Assembly: GCF_900120175.1 (NCBI RefSeq)
Contig: NZ_FQLF01000001.1
Location: forward strand, 124,001 to 188,000
DNA: 64,000 nucleotides
From: Oceanicoccus sp. KOV_DT_Chl
GTDB taxonomy: Bacteria > Pseudomonadota > Gammaproteobacteria > Pseudomonadales > Dasaniaceae
Direction: 5' to 3'
Part shown: one piece after another, positions 26,372 to 37,729 of the stretch
Layout: each line of letters starts with the position of its first letter
Numbering within the stretch: position 1 is the first letter of the stretch
Program-made: the position numbers and the translations under genes
Notes under the pieces: model-generated
The model's input: the letters and a program-made list of their open reading frames with translations, nothing else
Told to the model about the DNA's origin: nothing
The model's database searches: none

Positions 26372-28662
26372 TTAAAAGTCGAACGCTATTTCTAAACCGT
26401 AGCTGCGCGGGTCTGCCCACTGGTTGACGGTGTATACGCTCAAATTAATTGCCGCATTCCAATACTCTTCATCTGTTAGGTTTTTCCCCCAAGCGGCAAC
26501 TCGTATGTGGCTATTCCCAACAGCTATTTCAGTGAGTTCTGCGCGAGCGCTGAGTAGTCCGAAGGCGTCAACATTGGTCGTAGGGTCATCAGTAATCGTG
26601 ACGAAATAGTCATCTGTCCAGGAGTAATCTAGCCGAAGCGCCAGCGTTCCAATACTAAATGGGTCAAAGGTATACTTTGCGGATGCAAAAACTGTTTGCT
26701 CTGGTGAATAGGCAAAAAATCGATCATTCGAAATATCGACACCATTACTTTCCTTAAAGTTTTGATATTCGGTATCGAGCCATCCGTAGTTCAGGGATAA
26801 TTCCAGATGGGTGCTTGGGCGCGCTGTTAGCTCTATTTCAACCCCCTGCATTGAGGCTTCGCCAGCATTAAGCACTACCGTACCTACAACCTCTTCAAGA
26901 AATAAGCCTGCCTGAAAATTTTCATAATCATTATAAAAATAAGACATATTTAGTTGCACTCGATTGTCAGCGAGGCGACTTTTTAAGCCTACTTCATAGG
27001 TGGTCATTTCTTCTGGATCAAAGCCTCTTCTGAATGAGGCGTTATTAGTGGCTACGCCATCAAAACCACCGCTTTTAAAGCCAGTTGAGATTTTTGCGTA
27101 GCCATTGATATTTTCATTAAAGCGCCAACTGGCCACAGCCATAGGCGTTACTTCCTCCCAGGTATCTTTGGCTTCCATAGGAATAAGTTCGCCATTGCTA
27201 TCAAATACTGGATTACCCAAGCTGTCACGCAAGTAGACACCCGCGTTTGGGTCAGTCAGGTCCGTGTTATAGATGCTGATGTCTTGCCATAGTGCATATA
27301 CATCCTTGGTCTCCCGGGTCCAACGTAAACCCCCGGTCAAGTCTAGCCGGTTATCAAAGCCACCAGGTGTCCATGTCAATTGCCCAAACGCTGCAATAGA
27401 TTCGTCTTTTGCACCACGCTTACTGGTGTCAAAATCATTACCACCAAATTGAAAAGTCCAACGCGGATTATCAGTGTCCCATTGGTCTTCGTAGTAGAAC
27501 AGGCCAACGGTATACTTTAGTTGTTCACTAGTGCCCAATAATTGAAATTCTTGAGTAGTTTGTTCAAACTCATTTTCTAAATTGAAACGGAACAGGTCGA
27601 GATGGGTGCCGTCAAAATCTGATTGGCTCAGTGTATAAAGATCGCGATAACCTGTAATCGATTTAAACGTCAGATCACCTATAGCGGTATCTGTAATGTC
27701 GTAGGTGAGTATCAATGTATGTCCTTCGATGTCCACATCGCTAGCATTGCTGCTGTTATTGGCAATGCTGTCTGGGCGATCGCTGCTAGTCGCTGCTTGT
27801 ATAACGGGGTACAGACTGGGAATAATATTGGCAAAACTTTCCGATTCAGTGATGGCTAGCATGGTCGGGTTTTGGTCTGCTTCGAAACGGTCATAAGCAT
27901 ATTCGATACTTAAATTATCCAGAACTTGCAGGCGTAAATCGATTCGGCCGCCCCATTGGTCCTTATTATCAAAGTCGCTATTTGATGGGTCATCATTCTC
28001 AAAAAAACCATCACGCTCTCGGTAAAACCTGAGGCACGTAAACTTAATTCTCCAAGCCCCTCACCAACGGCACCTGCTTTAGGAAGGTCCATTGAACCAC
28101 GAACTTCCAACAAATCTTTATTTCCAATTCCCACACTTAAATTGCCACCGAGTTCACCACTGGGCTTTTTAGGAATTAAGTTGATAGCGCCGCCAATTGT
28201 ATTTTTGCCGTACAAAGTTCCTTGTGGCCCTCTCAAAATCTCGATGCGTTCAAGGTCAACGCTATCAAAAATAGCGCCAGATGTTTTCCCTATGGGAACA
28301 CCGTTCAGATATAAACCTACCGCATTGTCTCTACTGAGATTGTTGTTGGCGTTGATAGCCCCGCGAATATTGATAGCTGCATTAACTGAGCCGCCAATCG
28401 TCGGTGTGATTTGCAGGTTCGGTGTGAAATCTGAAATACCTTTAATATCGGTCGCTCTTAAGTCATTTAGCGTTGTGTTATCCAAGGCTGTTACTGAAAG
28501 GGGCGATTGCTGTAAATTTTCCTCTCGACGTTGGGCGGTAATGATAACTTCTTCCAGAATTGCTGGTGCTGCCTGAGTCAATGGCGTAGCCACGCTGCCA
28601 GCGGCGAGTGTACCGATGCTCATAATCGAGGCACTGATGCGTTTTATAGTTATCGTCTGCAT
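26372..28662 (-). CDS. TonB-dependent outer-membrane receptor (one-base frameshift)
   Basis: Energy-dependent uptake across the outer membrane. A signal peptide is followed by a TonB-box-like EEVIITAQRREEN, a plug domain (PLSVTALDN to the conserved ERIEILRGPQGTLYGKNTIGGAINL), and a beta-barrel ending in phenylalanine (IAFDF). The two frames join when one T is added to the TTTT run (AAAA at 28024-28027), giving SGFYRERDGFFEND; the corrected protein has about 763 residues. The plug type with IGGAIN is typical of the large proteobacterial receptor group for sterol-like, aromatic and siderophore substrates. It is followed upstream by an MFS transporter on the same strand, and a second receptor lies beyond. 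Confidence 0.9.
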
Positions 28663-28698
28663 TGTAAGTTCCTTTTGTTGTTGAATAACTGAGAGAAA

Positions 28699-30032
28699 TT
28701 AGTGTCGGTCGCTCCAGTCCCTGGCTTCTAAGGCACAGTGCCTGTAATACTTAAGTCCGCGCCATAAAATTAAAACGATACAAGGAGTGATAATTGCGGA
28801 GGCCAATGCGATTGAATAGCGCAGTGCATTGTCATCGGCGAATAAAAAATCAGTTAGTATTGCGATTAAAGTCGAGCCTAGGCCAAGGCCGAGAATGTTG
28901 ACTAAAAACAGCATGATGGCAAGCAGCTGGGCACGCATTTCGTTAGGGGTGATTTCCATTAGTGCTGCTGTGCTAACACCTACAGAGACTTGTCCCATAA
29001 AAGTTGCGATAGCCATACAGGCTAAAGCAAGCTCTGCGGTTGGCATTAGCGGCCCTGCAATCAGCGGTAAAATCTTACAGCTCGCGGCAATCAACATGAT
29101 GCGCATATTGGTATCGATATAGCCGCGTCGCATTAGCACGCCACTTAACCAACCCCGCAGAGTACGCCCGCTGTACCGCAAAAACCCATCACTAAGCCAA
29201 AGGAGTAACCTGCCTCACTGGCACTCATGTCATAGGTTCTGATTAAAAATGTTGGATACCAAATTGCTGTGCCGATGGCTAACATTCCAAGAAAGCTAAC
29301 GGAGCTAAGGTGGGCGCCAAAGGCTTGCCAGCGCTGGCGGATAAAATGCCACAACACGCTTAGCTCGACGCTTTGACCTTCTTGACAATGAAGACGATCC
29401 TGGCGCGCAGGTTCTCGAAAGCTGAACATTAAGCCTGCTATTAATAACCCAGGTAGCCCAACAATAATAAAAGCCAGTTGCCAAGCTCGAAACTCACCTG
29501 CCCATCCTAAATTGACTTGCTCAACACCATCCAGTGCACTGAGAACCAGACCGCCAATAATCAGAGCAAGACCGCCACCAATTGGATACCCAAGATGATA
29601 AACGCTATAAGCCATGGCGCGTTTTTCTGGCGCAAAGCTGTCAGCAATCAGTGAAGATGCTGCAGGGCTTAAGGATGCTTCACCCACGCCGACCCCCATT
29701 CGTGCGAGGAATAATTGCCAATAAGTGTTTGAGAGGCCGCAAGCAGCGGTCATCATGCACCAAAAACTAATCCCACAGGCAATGATGCTACGGCGATTGC
29801 GAACGTCTGCTAAGCGCCCCAGTGGGAGGCCAACAACTGCAAATAACAATGAGAATGCAAAGCCTTGTAATAAACTAATTTCAAAATCGCTTAACTGAAG
29901 ATCTGCTCGCACAGGCTCCACTAGCAACGTGAGTATTTGTCTATCGATCGCAGAAAATGTATAGGCTATAAAAAGCACTACCACCATATACCAAGCTTTA
30001 GATGGATGCGGGTAGCTTTTCACAGTCGGCAT
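28699..30032 (-). CDS. MFS transporter (one-base frameshift)
   Basis: An inner-membrane transporter of about 444 residues with 12 predicted helices. The signature between helices 2 and 3 reads GLPLGRLADVRNRR, and ARMGVGVGEASLSPAASSLI marks helix 4 of the spinster/hexuronate-like group common beside aromatic catabolic genes. The two frames are joined by adding one G to the GGGG run (CCCC at 29153-29156), giving GVLCGGWLSGVLMRRG. The ATG has AGGA upstream. The gene is 36 bases from the receptor downstream, so outer- and inner-membrane uptake are likely co-expressed. Confidence 0.88.
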
Positions 30033-30509
30033 GATTTTCCTGAATAATTATTGTTATTGAACCGTAAAAATAACCGATATGCCTGTGGGCGATAAGCACT
30101 GTAATGAGCAAGCTATGTTTCCAATTGATTGTTAATTACTAGAAGTATTCAACATGATTTATAAATTAACGTCAGCAGCTGAGGGGCGAGCATCAAGGTG
30201 ACGAGATTGACCAAGACTTAATACGCATAAGTTTTTCAGTGTCAGAATGGGTAACAATAGAGGGGAAACATAATAAAAATTTTAGAAGGGGTAGTGTGGT
30301 TGGAGCTAAACAGAGTCAGATTTGGTTACTGCTAATGCATTCGTAGTAAGTTTTTGGCAGGTATAAAAAAAGGCCATAGAAAAATCTACAGCCTTGCCCA
30401 ATGAAACGATACCACTTAGATACCAGTTATAGGCCAACAGAGATTATGTAGTACATACCTCCGAGGAAACAGCATTTACAATGTCGATATGCCTATGTCT
30501 CAGAGCGAC
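30033..30509. other. Intergenic region holding a terminator
   Basis: Contains the minus-strand terminator at 30364-30394 and probably the promoter for the MFS-receptor unit. No gene seen. Confidence 0.5.
30364..30394 (-). terminator. Rho-independent terminator of the second receptor gene
   Basis: Read on the minus strand, AGGCTGTAG and CTATGGCCT pair over nine positions (two G-T), followed directly by seven T. It lies about 115 bases after the receptor stop. Confidence 0.75.
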
Positions 30510-32839
30510 CTACATTTTATAGGTGGCTGAAAGGAAGTAGCGCCGTGGCGCGGTAAATGAGCCATCTACCGAGCCAAATGCATCTACAGCGAAGCCGCCA
30601 TTGAGCCTTCTCTCGTCGGTTAGGTTGGTGCCACGTAGTGCAACTTGCCATTTTTCATCTTGTGTCGTGAAGATGATTGCTGCATCGACAGTTGTGTATG
30701 CATCTTCGTGTAGCAGATCAAAGCCTACCGACTCAGTGTCGTTGCTGTAAAAAACATCATCCTTATAGGCGAGGTCGGTGCGCAAGACAATGTCATGCCC
30801 ACTTTCCAGGAAAAATTGGTATTGTAAACCTAGGTGGCCAGTAAACTCAGGCGTATTCGCGAAGGGGCGGTCAGTACTATCTTCGACAATAAATTCACCG
30901 GGTTTAATGGATCTGCTGCTAGCGTGTCGAACTCATCATATTCTGGATTGATGTAGCCCACTGACCCATTTACGGTAAAACCGTCAATTGGCAGGTATGA
31001 AAACTCCAGTTCAACCCCGGATAGGCTTGACTTACCCGCGTTGTCAACCACGAGTGATAGTGCGCTCGAAGCTGATGCAGACGCGCGATTAACGAGGAAC
31101 TGTTGATCTTCGTAATCGTTATAGAAAATAGCGCCATTGATGCGCAATCGGCCATTGGCTAAGTCTGTTTTATATCCCAATTCATAGCTAGTAAGGTATT
31201 CAGGGTCGGCTACTGAAATTTGTGAGCTGGAAGTTGGTCTTCCGTTAAACACCCCGCTTCGAAAACCGCGTGAGGCTCGTACATAAGTCATCACATCTTG
31301 TGTGACCTGCCAGTCGAGGCCCACGAGTGGAGAGAAAGCTGTCCAGGATTCGTCACAACTAAACTGACTGCCCACACCCCAAGCTGTAACATCGGTACAT
31401 ACATCTGGATCTGTCGGTCCAAGCGCTAAAATTGGTGCCTGGCTTCCTTTTTTCAGCGATTCCACATCCAGCTCTTTTGCTTCATAGGTGAAGCGACCAG
31501 CCACTGTGAGTTTCAGGCTATCAGTCATCTCATATATCGTGTGGACGTAAGCCGCAGCACTTTCTGTTTCTTGCTGGCGGTCATAGAAGAGTTCAAAGTC
31601 CACTGACGAGGCTATAGGGGCGAGGGGGGTAACAGTCAGAGCATCGTAAAGTCCAGCTGCAACATTAACGTTGGAGATTTGGCTGCTTTTTTCCTGAAAG
31701 TAATACAATCCAGCTGCCCAGTCGAGTCGATCGTTCAGTGCGTAGCCCGAAAAGATGAGCTCCTGACTATACTGCTCTTGGTCAATATGGTTTTTTGTCG
31801 ACTGGTAATCAACGGTACTTGTGTTGTCACTTTGTCGGTTTGTGTCATTGTTCAAGTGACGATATCCGGTAATGGATTTAATTGAATAGTTGTCATTTTC
31901 CCATTCATTAGTCCAGCCCAGTCCTTGGGTTTTCAGATTGTCAAAATCTTCACTGCCGTTGATGTTACTACGATCAATGTCGCTATTGGGTGTACAGCAT
32001 GGGGCGACATAAGTGTTGAATAAATTAGGAATAGCTTTGGTATCGTCAAACGCTAAAAGAACACGAGGATAAACATTTTGTTCCTGCCAGACGCCATCAA
32101 TAGCGAGGTGTGAAACAAACTCGTCAGTTGGTGTCCAATATAAGTGTGCTCGTCCTCCCCACATATCTTCATCGCCGGCGTCTCTACCAGGACGCTCTTG
32201 CCATCCGTCAGAACTGTTGCGCATAATTGTCAAGCTAGCAGATAATGTGTCTTCAATAATTGGCGTTTCGAAATAACCATTGAACCCCAGATAGTTATCA
32301 CTACCAACTTTAGTCTCAAGTGAGTAGGAGGTATTACCAGTAGGGACTTTTGTTTTTATATCGATGGCACCACCGATTGTGTTTTTGCCGAATAGTGTGC
32401 CTTGGGGGCCGCGTAATACACTGATGTACTCAATATCAGCGAATTGTATATTGGCACCGGTAGTTCGCGCCTGATAAACCCCATCAATATAAATTGCCAC
32501 GCCCGGATCAGTCGTAATTGAAAAATCAAATTGACCAACACCTCGAACAAAGGCTTGCGCAGTAGAGCTACCACCGTCAGAGCTGGTTGCGAATGACAGG
32601 TTCGGTGAAACGCGTTCAAGACTATTGACGTCATTAATGCCGGCGGACTTCATGTCCTCTCCGCTTAGTACTGTCATAGAAATTGGTACGTCCTGTACAG
32701 ATTCTAGTCTTTTCTGTGCAGTAACGAGAATTTCTTCCAGTGTGTTGGCTTGTTCTTGTGCATAGGATGGTGCTGCAGCAGTTGCGCAAAGCAACCATGA
32801 TGCATGTGAAATGGCTGAAGCTAGACTTAAACGTTTCAT
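30510..32839 (-). CDS. TonB-dependent outer-membrane receptor (one-base frameshift)
   Basis: A receptor of about 776 residues. It has a signal peptide ending SYAQ, EEILVTAQKR as the TonB-box region, a plug with ISVLRGPQGTLFGKNTIGGAIDI, and a barrel ending RRYFLSATYKM. The main frame runs to 30830 but leaves the conserved sequence near 30899. Adding one G (CC at 30898-30899 on the plus strand) gives LNPGEFIVEDSTDRPFANTP and continues through the last strands to 30510. A good ribosome binding site (AGGGG) precedes the ATG. It is a distinct gene from the receptor at 26.4 kb, so two receptors flank the MFS gene. Confidence 0.9.
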
Positions 32840-33308
32840 GTTTTCCCCTTATTCTATTATATTGGACAATTGCTTATAGCAGGCAATTTGGTTCGATTTT
32901 TTAGCAAAGCCCAAGAGATGAACACTTTAACCGTAATTCTTTCTCTTAGAGAAGAGCGTGAAAGGAATTTGATTGTTCTCAATAGGCTCGCAATCAAATT
33001 GTAAATATATGCTCCATTCTTAGTGAAAATACTAAGAGTGTTAACTCTATTGCTAAGGCGCAGGGCGATACACTGCAATAAGTATTGTGCTTGCAATCCT
33101 AATATTACAAAATCTGCTAAAAGCTAGGCAGATCGAGTGGATTTGTAATAAGTCTTTGAACAGGTCATGGAAAGGACTATAAGTCATTACGTTGTTGCCG
33201 AGTGTAGGTCGACTAACTTTTTCAATGAAAGATATTTTTTGGGTTGGTCGAGATAAAGTATCACACGGTGGCGGTGGCTTTTTTTAGAGTTCACCTCACC
33301 GTGCATTC
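32840..33308. other. Intergenic region upstream of the second receptor
   Basis: No gene seen. A TATAAT lies on the minus strand about 20 bases before the receptor start, without a clear -35 box. The right end holds a hairpin (33264-33303) after the aldolase gene. Confidence 0.45.
33264..33303 (-). terminator. Hairpin after the aldolase gene
   Basis: CACGGTG (33264-33270) and CACCGTG (33297-33303) pair perfectly and are extended inward by GGTG/CACC with a bulge. The structure begins six bases after the aldolase stop on the minus strand. The T-run is within the loop, so efficiency is uncertain. Confidence 0.5.
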
Positions 33309-34337
33309 TTAAAGATTGGTAGTCTTTTTAGCCATATCCAAAGCCAAATCCTCGATCATATCCTCCTGACCACCAACCGTGCGGCGACGACCCAACTCCA
33401 TTAAAATTTCCCGTGAGGACAGACCGTATTTGGCAGCTGCACGCTTGGCAAATAATAGGAAAGAGGAATAGACCCCTGCGTAACCCAGCGTCAGTGCATC
33501 ACGGTCAACTCGCACCAGTTGATCCATCATCGGCACAATAATATCTTCTGCGATATCCATCACTTTAAATAAGTCGACGCCGGTTTCTACACCCATACGG
33601 TCCAACACTGCTGCCAATACTTCCAGCGGTGTGTTACCAGCACCGGCGCCCAAGCCCGCAACCGACCCATCAACACGATTAGCGCCAGCCTCAATGGCCG
33701 CTACTGTATTCCATACACCAAGACTTAAATTGTGGTGGCCATGAAAACCCAGTTCGGTTTCCGGCTTTAGCTCTTTACGCGCCAGTGCCACATATTCGGT
33801 TACTTGTTGCGGCAACAAGTAGCCCGCAGAGTCGGTGATATACACACAGTTAGCACCATAAGATTCCATCAGCTTCAATTGCTCTAACAATGCTTCTGGG
33901 GAAGTCATATGCACCATCATTAAAAAGCCAACGGTATCCAACCCCATTGCCGCCGCCATACCGATATGCTGTTCGGTGACATCTGCCTCAGTACAGTGGC
34001 TGGCTATACGAATGGTATCGATGCCACAATCAGCAGCCATTTTTAAATGGTCAACGGTGCCGATGCCCGGCAATAACAAGGCGGAGACTTTGGTGTTTTT
34101 AACCACACCACAGACGGCGCGTAAATACTCTTCATCACTGGCTGCGGGAAAACCGTAGTTAACTGAACGCCCACCCAAACCATCACCATGAGTGACCTCA
34201 ATCATCGGCATGCCAGCATCGTCCATCGCCTTGGCAACCGTGATCATTTCTTCAACGGTTATTTGATGCTGCTTGGGATGCATACCATCGCGCAAACACA
34301 TATCGTGAAGAGTGACTTTTCTACCTTTTAAATTCAT
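33309..34337 (-). CDS. 4-hydroxy-2-oxovalerate-type aldolase (HsaF/BphI/DmpG-like)
   Basis: Splits 4-hydroxy-2-oxoacids into pyruvate and an aldehyde, the last step but one of meta-cleavage routes. The 342-residue HMGL-like barrel has [17 protein letters not shown] (catalytic R-D and metal aspartate), [11 protein letters not shown] (metal histidines) and the C-terminal communication domain that binds the partner dehydrogenase. Length and motifs match characterised enzymes. It is the last gene of a three-gene unit with the acylating dehydrogenase and hydratase. The unit appears richer in GC than its neighbours. Confidence 0.95.
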   Translation of the reverse strand: MNLKGRKVTLHDMCLRDGMHPKQHQITVEEMITVAKAMDDAGMPMIEVTHGDGLGGRSVNYGFPAASDEEYLRAVCGVVKNTKVSALLLPGIGTVDHLKMAADCGIDTIRIASHCTEADVTEQHIGMAAAMGLDTVGFLMMVHMTSPEALLEQLKLMESYGANCVYITDSAGYLLPQQVTEYVALARKELKPETELGFHGHHNLSLGVWNTVAAIEAGANRVDGSVAGLGAGAGNTPLEVLAAVLDRMGVETGVDLFKVMDIAEDIIVPMMDQLVRVDRDALTLGYAGVYSSFLLFAKRAAAKYGLSSREILMELGRRRTVGGQEDMIEDLALDMAKKTTNL

Positions 34338-34421
34338 AACATTTTCCTATGTTGCTCTGCTGCCCCGATTAGAAGACAGCAACTCAATATGTGGTTTTAG
34401 CGGCTACCCAAACGGGGTGAA

Positions 34422-35330
34422 CTAAGCTGCTGTTGGCACAAAGCGGCCGGCCAAAATTTCTTCTGCATACATTTCTGCCGTGCGTAAACCGGCGGCGGTC
34501 ATGATGTCCAGGTTACCCGCATACTTCGGCAGGAAATCTCCCAGCCCTTCAACTTCCATATAGATAGACACCCTATTACCGTCAAACACCGGGCCGTTTT
34601 TCAAGGTATAGCCAGGCACGTATTTTTGAACTTCTTTAATCATGTCGTGAATCGATTGGGTGATCGCCGCCTGATCTGGCTCTGTCGCCGTTAAGCAATG
34701 CACCGTATCGCGCATGATCAACGGGGGCTCAGCAGGATTAATAATGATAATGGCCTTACCCTCACCGGCACCGCCAACTTTTTCAATACCGCTGGCAGTC
34801 GTACGGGTAAATTCATCGATATTTTTACGGGTACCTGGACCCGCTGATTTGGAGGAAACCGTCGCCACGATTTCACCATAAGTGACTTCCTGCACCCGAC
34901 TCACCGCCGCGACTAAAGGAATCGTCGCCTGACCACCACAGGTCACCATATTTACATTCATCGCTTTGGCTGCGACTGCCTGCTCTAAATTCACTGGCGG
35001 AATACAAAACGGGCCTATCGCTGCGGGAGTCAGATCAATCATCACCGCCCCTTGCTCGTTTACTTTGCGTGAATTTTCCGCGTGCACATACGCCGATGTA
35101 GCATCAAAACAAATTTGTACACCGTCCGCTTTCATGGTCGGTATCATACCGTCAACACCATCGGCAGTAATTTTCAACCCCAGCTCTTTCGCTCTGGCCA
35201 AGCCTGGCGAATCAGGGATAACCCCCACCATCCACACCGGCTCAATCACATCTGATCGCATCGCCTTCATCAACAAGTCAGTACCGATATTGCCGGGACC
35301 AATGATGGCAGCTTTAATTTTTTTACTCAT
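34422..35330 (-). CDS. Acetaldehyde dehydrogenase (acylating), HsaG/BphJ/MhpF-like
   Basis: Converts the aldehyde made by the aldolase to its acyl-CoA with NAD and CoA; the two proteins form a channelling complex. The 302-residue protein has an N-terminal Rossmann motif [11 protein letters not shown], the catalytic cysteine in [10 protein letters not shown], and the conserved [20 protein letters not shown]. The product is acetyl-CoA or propionyl-CoA; the steroid pathway gives propionyl-CoA. AAGGA precedes the ATG. It sits between hydratase and aldolase, the usual order in meta-cleavage operons. Confidence 0.95.
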   Translation of the reverse strand: MSKKIKAAIIGPGNIGTDLLMKAMRSDVIEPVWMVGVIPDSPGLARAKELGLKITADGVDGMIPTMKADGVQICFDATSAYVHAENSRKVNEQGAVMIDLTPAAIGPFCIPPVNLEQAVAAKAMNVNMVTCGGQATIPLVAAVSRVQEVTYGEIVATVSSKSAGPGTRKNIDEFTRTTASGIEKVGGAGEGKAIIIINPAEPPLIMRDTVHCLTATEPDQAAITQSIHDMIKEVQKYVPGYTLKNGPVFDGNRVSIYMEVEGLGDFLPKYAGNLDIMTAAGLRTAEMYAEEILAGRFVPTAA

Positions 35331-35383
35331 GGTAGTTCCTTTTCAATCAACGGCGACAAGCACACAATGCCGGTCACTAAAAG

Positions 35384-36172
35384 CTAAACAAATTTGACGC
35401 TGGCGGTGCCAATGCCATGCAACTCTAACTGCATGACGTCACCCGCCACCACTGGCTCTAACGGCACCAAAGAGCCGGATAAAATAACTTCACCGGCCTT
35501 AAAGGGAATATCGTATTCACCTAAGGTGTTAGCCAACCAAGCCACCGCAGTTAAGGGATTACCTTGTACCGCACTGCCCAGACCTTCACTTAAAGGCTGA
35601 CCATTTTTAGTGACCGTGATTTTTAAATTCGGTAGATCATGATCGCGCGGATCAGCGGTTTGCTGACCCAGCACATAAACACCGCAGGAAGCGTTATCGG
35701 CGATTGTGTCTTCAATTTTTATTTTCCAGTCATCGATCCGGGAATCAACGATTTCAAAACAAGGGATAATACTTTCGGTAGCGTCGAGAACATCTTGCTC
35801 GGTAACGCCGGGACCCACTAAATCTTTTTTCAGGCGAAAACCAATTTCAGCTTCAGCCCGGGGTTGAATTAAATTACCCGCAATGGGGATTTCAGCGCCA
35901 TCGGGATATTCCATCGCATCAGTCAAAAAACCAAAGTCAGGTTGAAAAACACCGAGCATTTCTTGCACCGCAGCACTGGTCACACCAATTTTTTTACCGA
36001 CAATTTTTTCGCCATCATCGCTGACCCGGCGGCTGACCATGCGCAATGAGATATGATAAGAATCATCAATCTCGATATCAGGCTCGCGCTCAGTAAACGG
36101 CTTTAACGTAGTTTGCGAGCGCAGCGCTTGATAGAGCTCATCGCCCAGCTGATTAATTTTTGCTTTATTCAT
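35384..36172 (-). CDS. 2-hydroxypenta-2,4-dienoate-type hydratase (HsaE/MhpD/BphH-like)
   Basis: Adds water to a 2-hydroxy-2,4-dienoate to give the aldolase substrate. About 262 residues from the ATG at 36172, which has GGGAAAG upstream; the open frame continues ten codons further without a site. Metal-binding and fold motifs GKKIGVTSAAVQ, RAEAEIGFRLKKDL, EIVDSRIDDWKIKIEDTIADN and LSGSLVPLEPV are typical of the family. It is the first gene of the lower-pathway unit. Confidence 0.94.
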   Translation of the reverse strand: MNKAKINQLGDELYQALRSQTTLKPFTEREPDIEIDDSYHISLRMVSRRVSDDGEKIVGKKIGVTSAAVQEMLGVFQPDFGFLTDAMEYPDGAEIPIAGNLIQPRAEAEIGFRLKKDLVGPGVTEQDVLDATESIIPCFEIVDSRIDDWKIKIEDTIADNASCGVYVLGQQTADPRDHDLPNLKITVTKNGQPLSEGLGSAVQGNPLTAVAWLANTLGEYDIPFKAGEVILSGSLVPLEPVVAGDVMQLELHGIGTASVKFV

Positions 36173-36485
36173 TTCTTTCCCATTACTGCCTTGTTCAGGC
36201 ATTGCAAGATGAGGACTAGCGGGGCATCTGTTGTTTTTATGTTGCTAAGGGTAAGTAATGCCGGGCTAGGATTTGTGCAGTGTGTTTCCATAGTGTGTTG
36301 GTGCCCACGAGCTTATGATATGAATTTAATTGTTTATCAGGTGCTCAGTGAACCCCTGTGTCGGGTGTTGATAGTGGGGGAGTTGCAACGTTGGTTATTT
36401 AACATTTTGAAGTTCACTACCCGCTATAGCTACATAAGATAGGCTTATAGCGGACAGTGATTGCTGATTTTCTATGAATCGCCGG
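36173..36485. other. Promoter region of the lower-pathway unit
   Basis: These 313 bases lie between the hydratase start and the end of the upstream SDR, both on the minus strand. No gene or clear repeat seen; it should hold the hydratase promoter. Confidence 0.4.
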
Positions 36486-37307
36486 TTAGTCGAATTCAAC
36501 TTCAGCATATGTTGGGTTAGAACCACTCAAAATTGCATCAGTTTGTTCTTTGTAGTATCCAGTGAAAGGGTGGCTGAATATCCAGAACTTGCGTGCTTTT
36601 ATTGCCTCAAATACGCAAGCTGCACACTGTTCTGGAGTAATGAAACCAGGCTGATCGGCCATCATGTGATCGCTGGAGTCGATTTCTTCGTTGGTGCTTT
36701 CGATGCCCATAATATCATTGGCTATGGAGGTCATTACTGGTCCGGGACAAAGTAACGAAACATCTATAGTTGCTTCCTCACCGGCTAGTTCGTGAGCAAG
36801 ACATTCGGTAATGCCCCGGACGGCCATTTTGCATGCAGTGTACTGCGCCATGCCTGGTGCAGCGACCAATGAGCCGACAGATCCTGTGTTTACTATGTGA
36901 CAATGCCTTCCAGAGCTGATCATCTCAGGTACAAAAGCATTAATACCATTAACCACTCCCATCACATTGATTGACAGCATAGTTTCCCATTCAGCATGGG
37001 TATGTTCCCATAACTGCCCAATCCGGAGGATGCCGGCATTATTAAATAAAAGGTCCACAGGGCCTAGCTCTGCGCGGCACAATTTTGCAAAGTTCTGCAT
37101 TGAGGTTGTACTTGAAACGTCAACTTCTTGTGCCAGTACCTTAACCCCTTTCGCGCGGAGTTGATTGGCGAGAGAGGATAGTTTGTCGATGGAGATGTCT
37201 GCAAGAGCGACGTTCATTCCTTCTTCAGCGCAGCGCAGAGCTATTGCTCTCCCGATGCCGCTTGCTGCGCCGGTAACAACTGCAAGCTTATCTTTGAAAT
37301 CGTCCAT
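36486..37307 (-). CDS. Classical SDR oxidoreductase
   Basis: A 273-residue short-chain dehydrogenase with VTGAASGIGRAIA, NNAGILRIGQLWEHT, a serine in NTGSVGSL and catalytic YTACK. D37-type residues after the second strand (LADIS) suggest NAD preference. The C-terminal extension (KFWIFSHPFTGYYKEQTDAI) is shared in character with the SDR at 42.4 kb, and both end in a similar SNPTYA/TNPILA tail, so they may be paralogues. It is divergent from the amidohydrolase unit. Likely acts on a ring hydroxyl or keto group; the substrate is not readable. Confidence 0.85.
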   Translation of the reverse strand: MDDFKDKLAVVTGAASGIGRAIALRCAEEGMNVALADISIDKLSSLANQLRAKGVKVLAQEVDVSSTTSMQNFAKLCRAELGPVDLLFNNAGILRIGQLWEHTHAEWETMLSINVMGVVNGINAFVPEMISSGRHCHIVNTGSVGSLVAAPGMAQYTACKMAVRGITECLAHELAGEEATIDVSLLCPGPVMTSIANDIMGIESTNEEIDSSDHMMADQPGFITPEQCAACVFEAIKARKFWIFSHPFTGYYKEQTDAILSGSNPTYAEVEFD

Positions 37308-37729
37308 TATTGTTCTACCTCATTGTTTTAAATCTTTCAGGGATTAAGTGGGTTAGCCAAGTGTGCGTAATAGTGTGACATCGTTTCTGATTGTCAATGC
37401 TGGATACTAACAGTACCTCGAACTCGTTTTTTGGTGTACTGCTTTTATGATGAGTCGGTTTGATTCATCTGAAATTGTTCGTTGACTAACAATAAGCTGA
37501 ACTCTACCTCGTGAAATGTCTCCAGGTAAGACATTGTTCGGAATTTGATTGTTTCCAATGGTATATAAATAGCCGGACATTAAACTTCTTTAATGAACTT
37601 TAAGCTATGGCAGGGTGGCTGGATATTGTGTTCCTGCTGTAAACAGTCAAGTCGCGCTCCGCATCTTTTCTTTCGAAACGTCTAGGCATAAATTGTAATG
37701 GTTGAAGAAAATCACAATATAGGCTTTTT
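37308..37729. other. Divergent promoter region
   Basis: These 422 bases lie between the minus-strand SDR and the plus-strand amidohydrolase unit. I see no gene and no perfect long inverted repeat. Confidence 0.4.
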
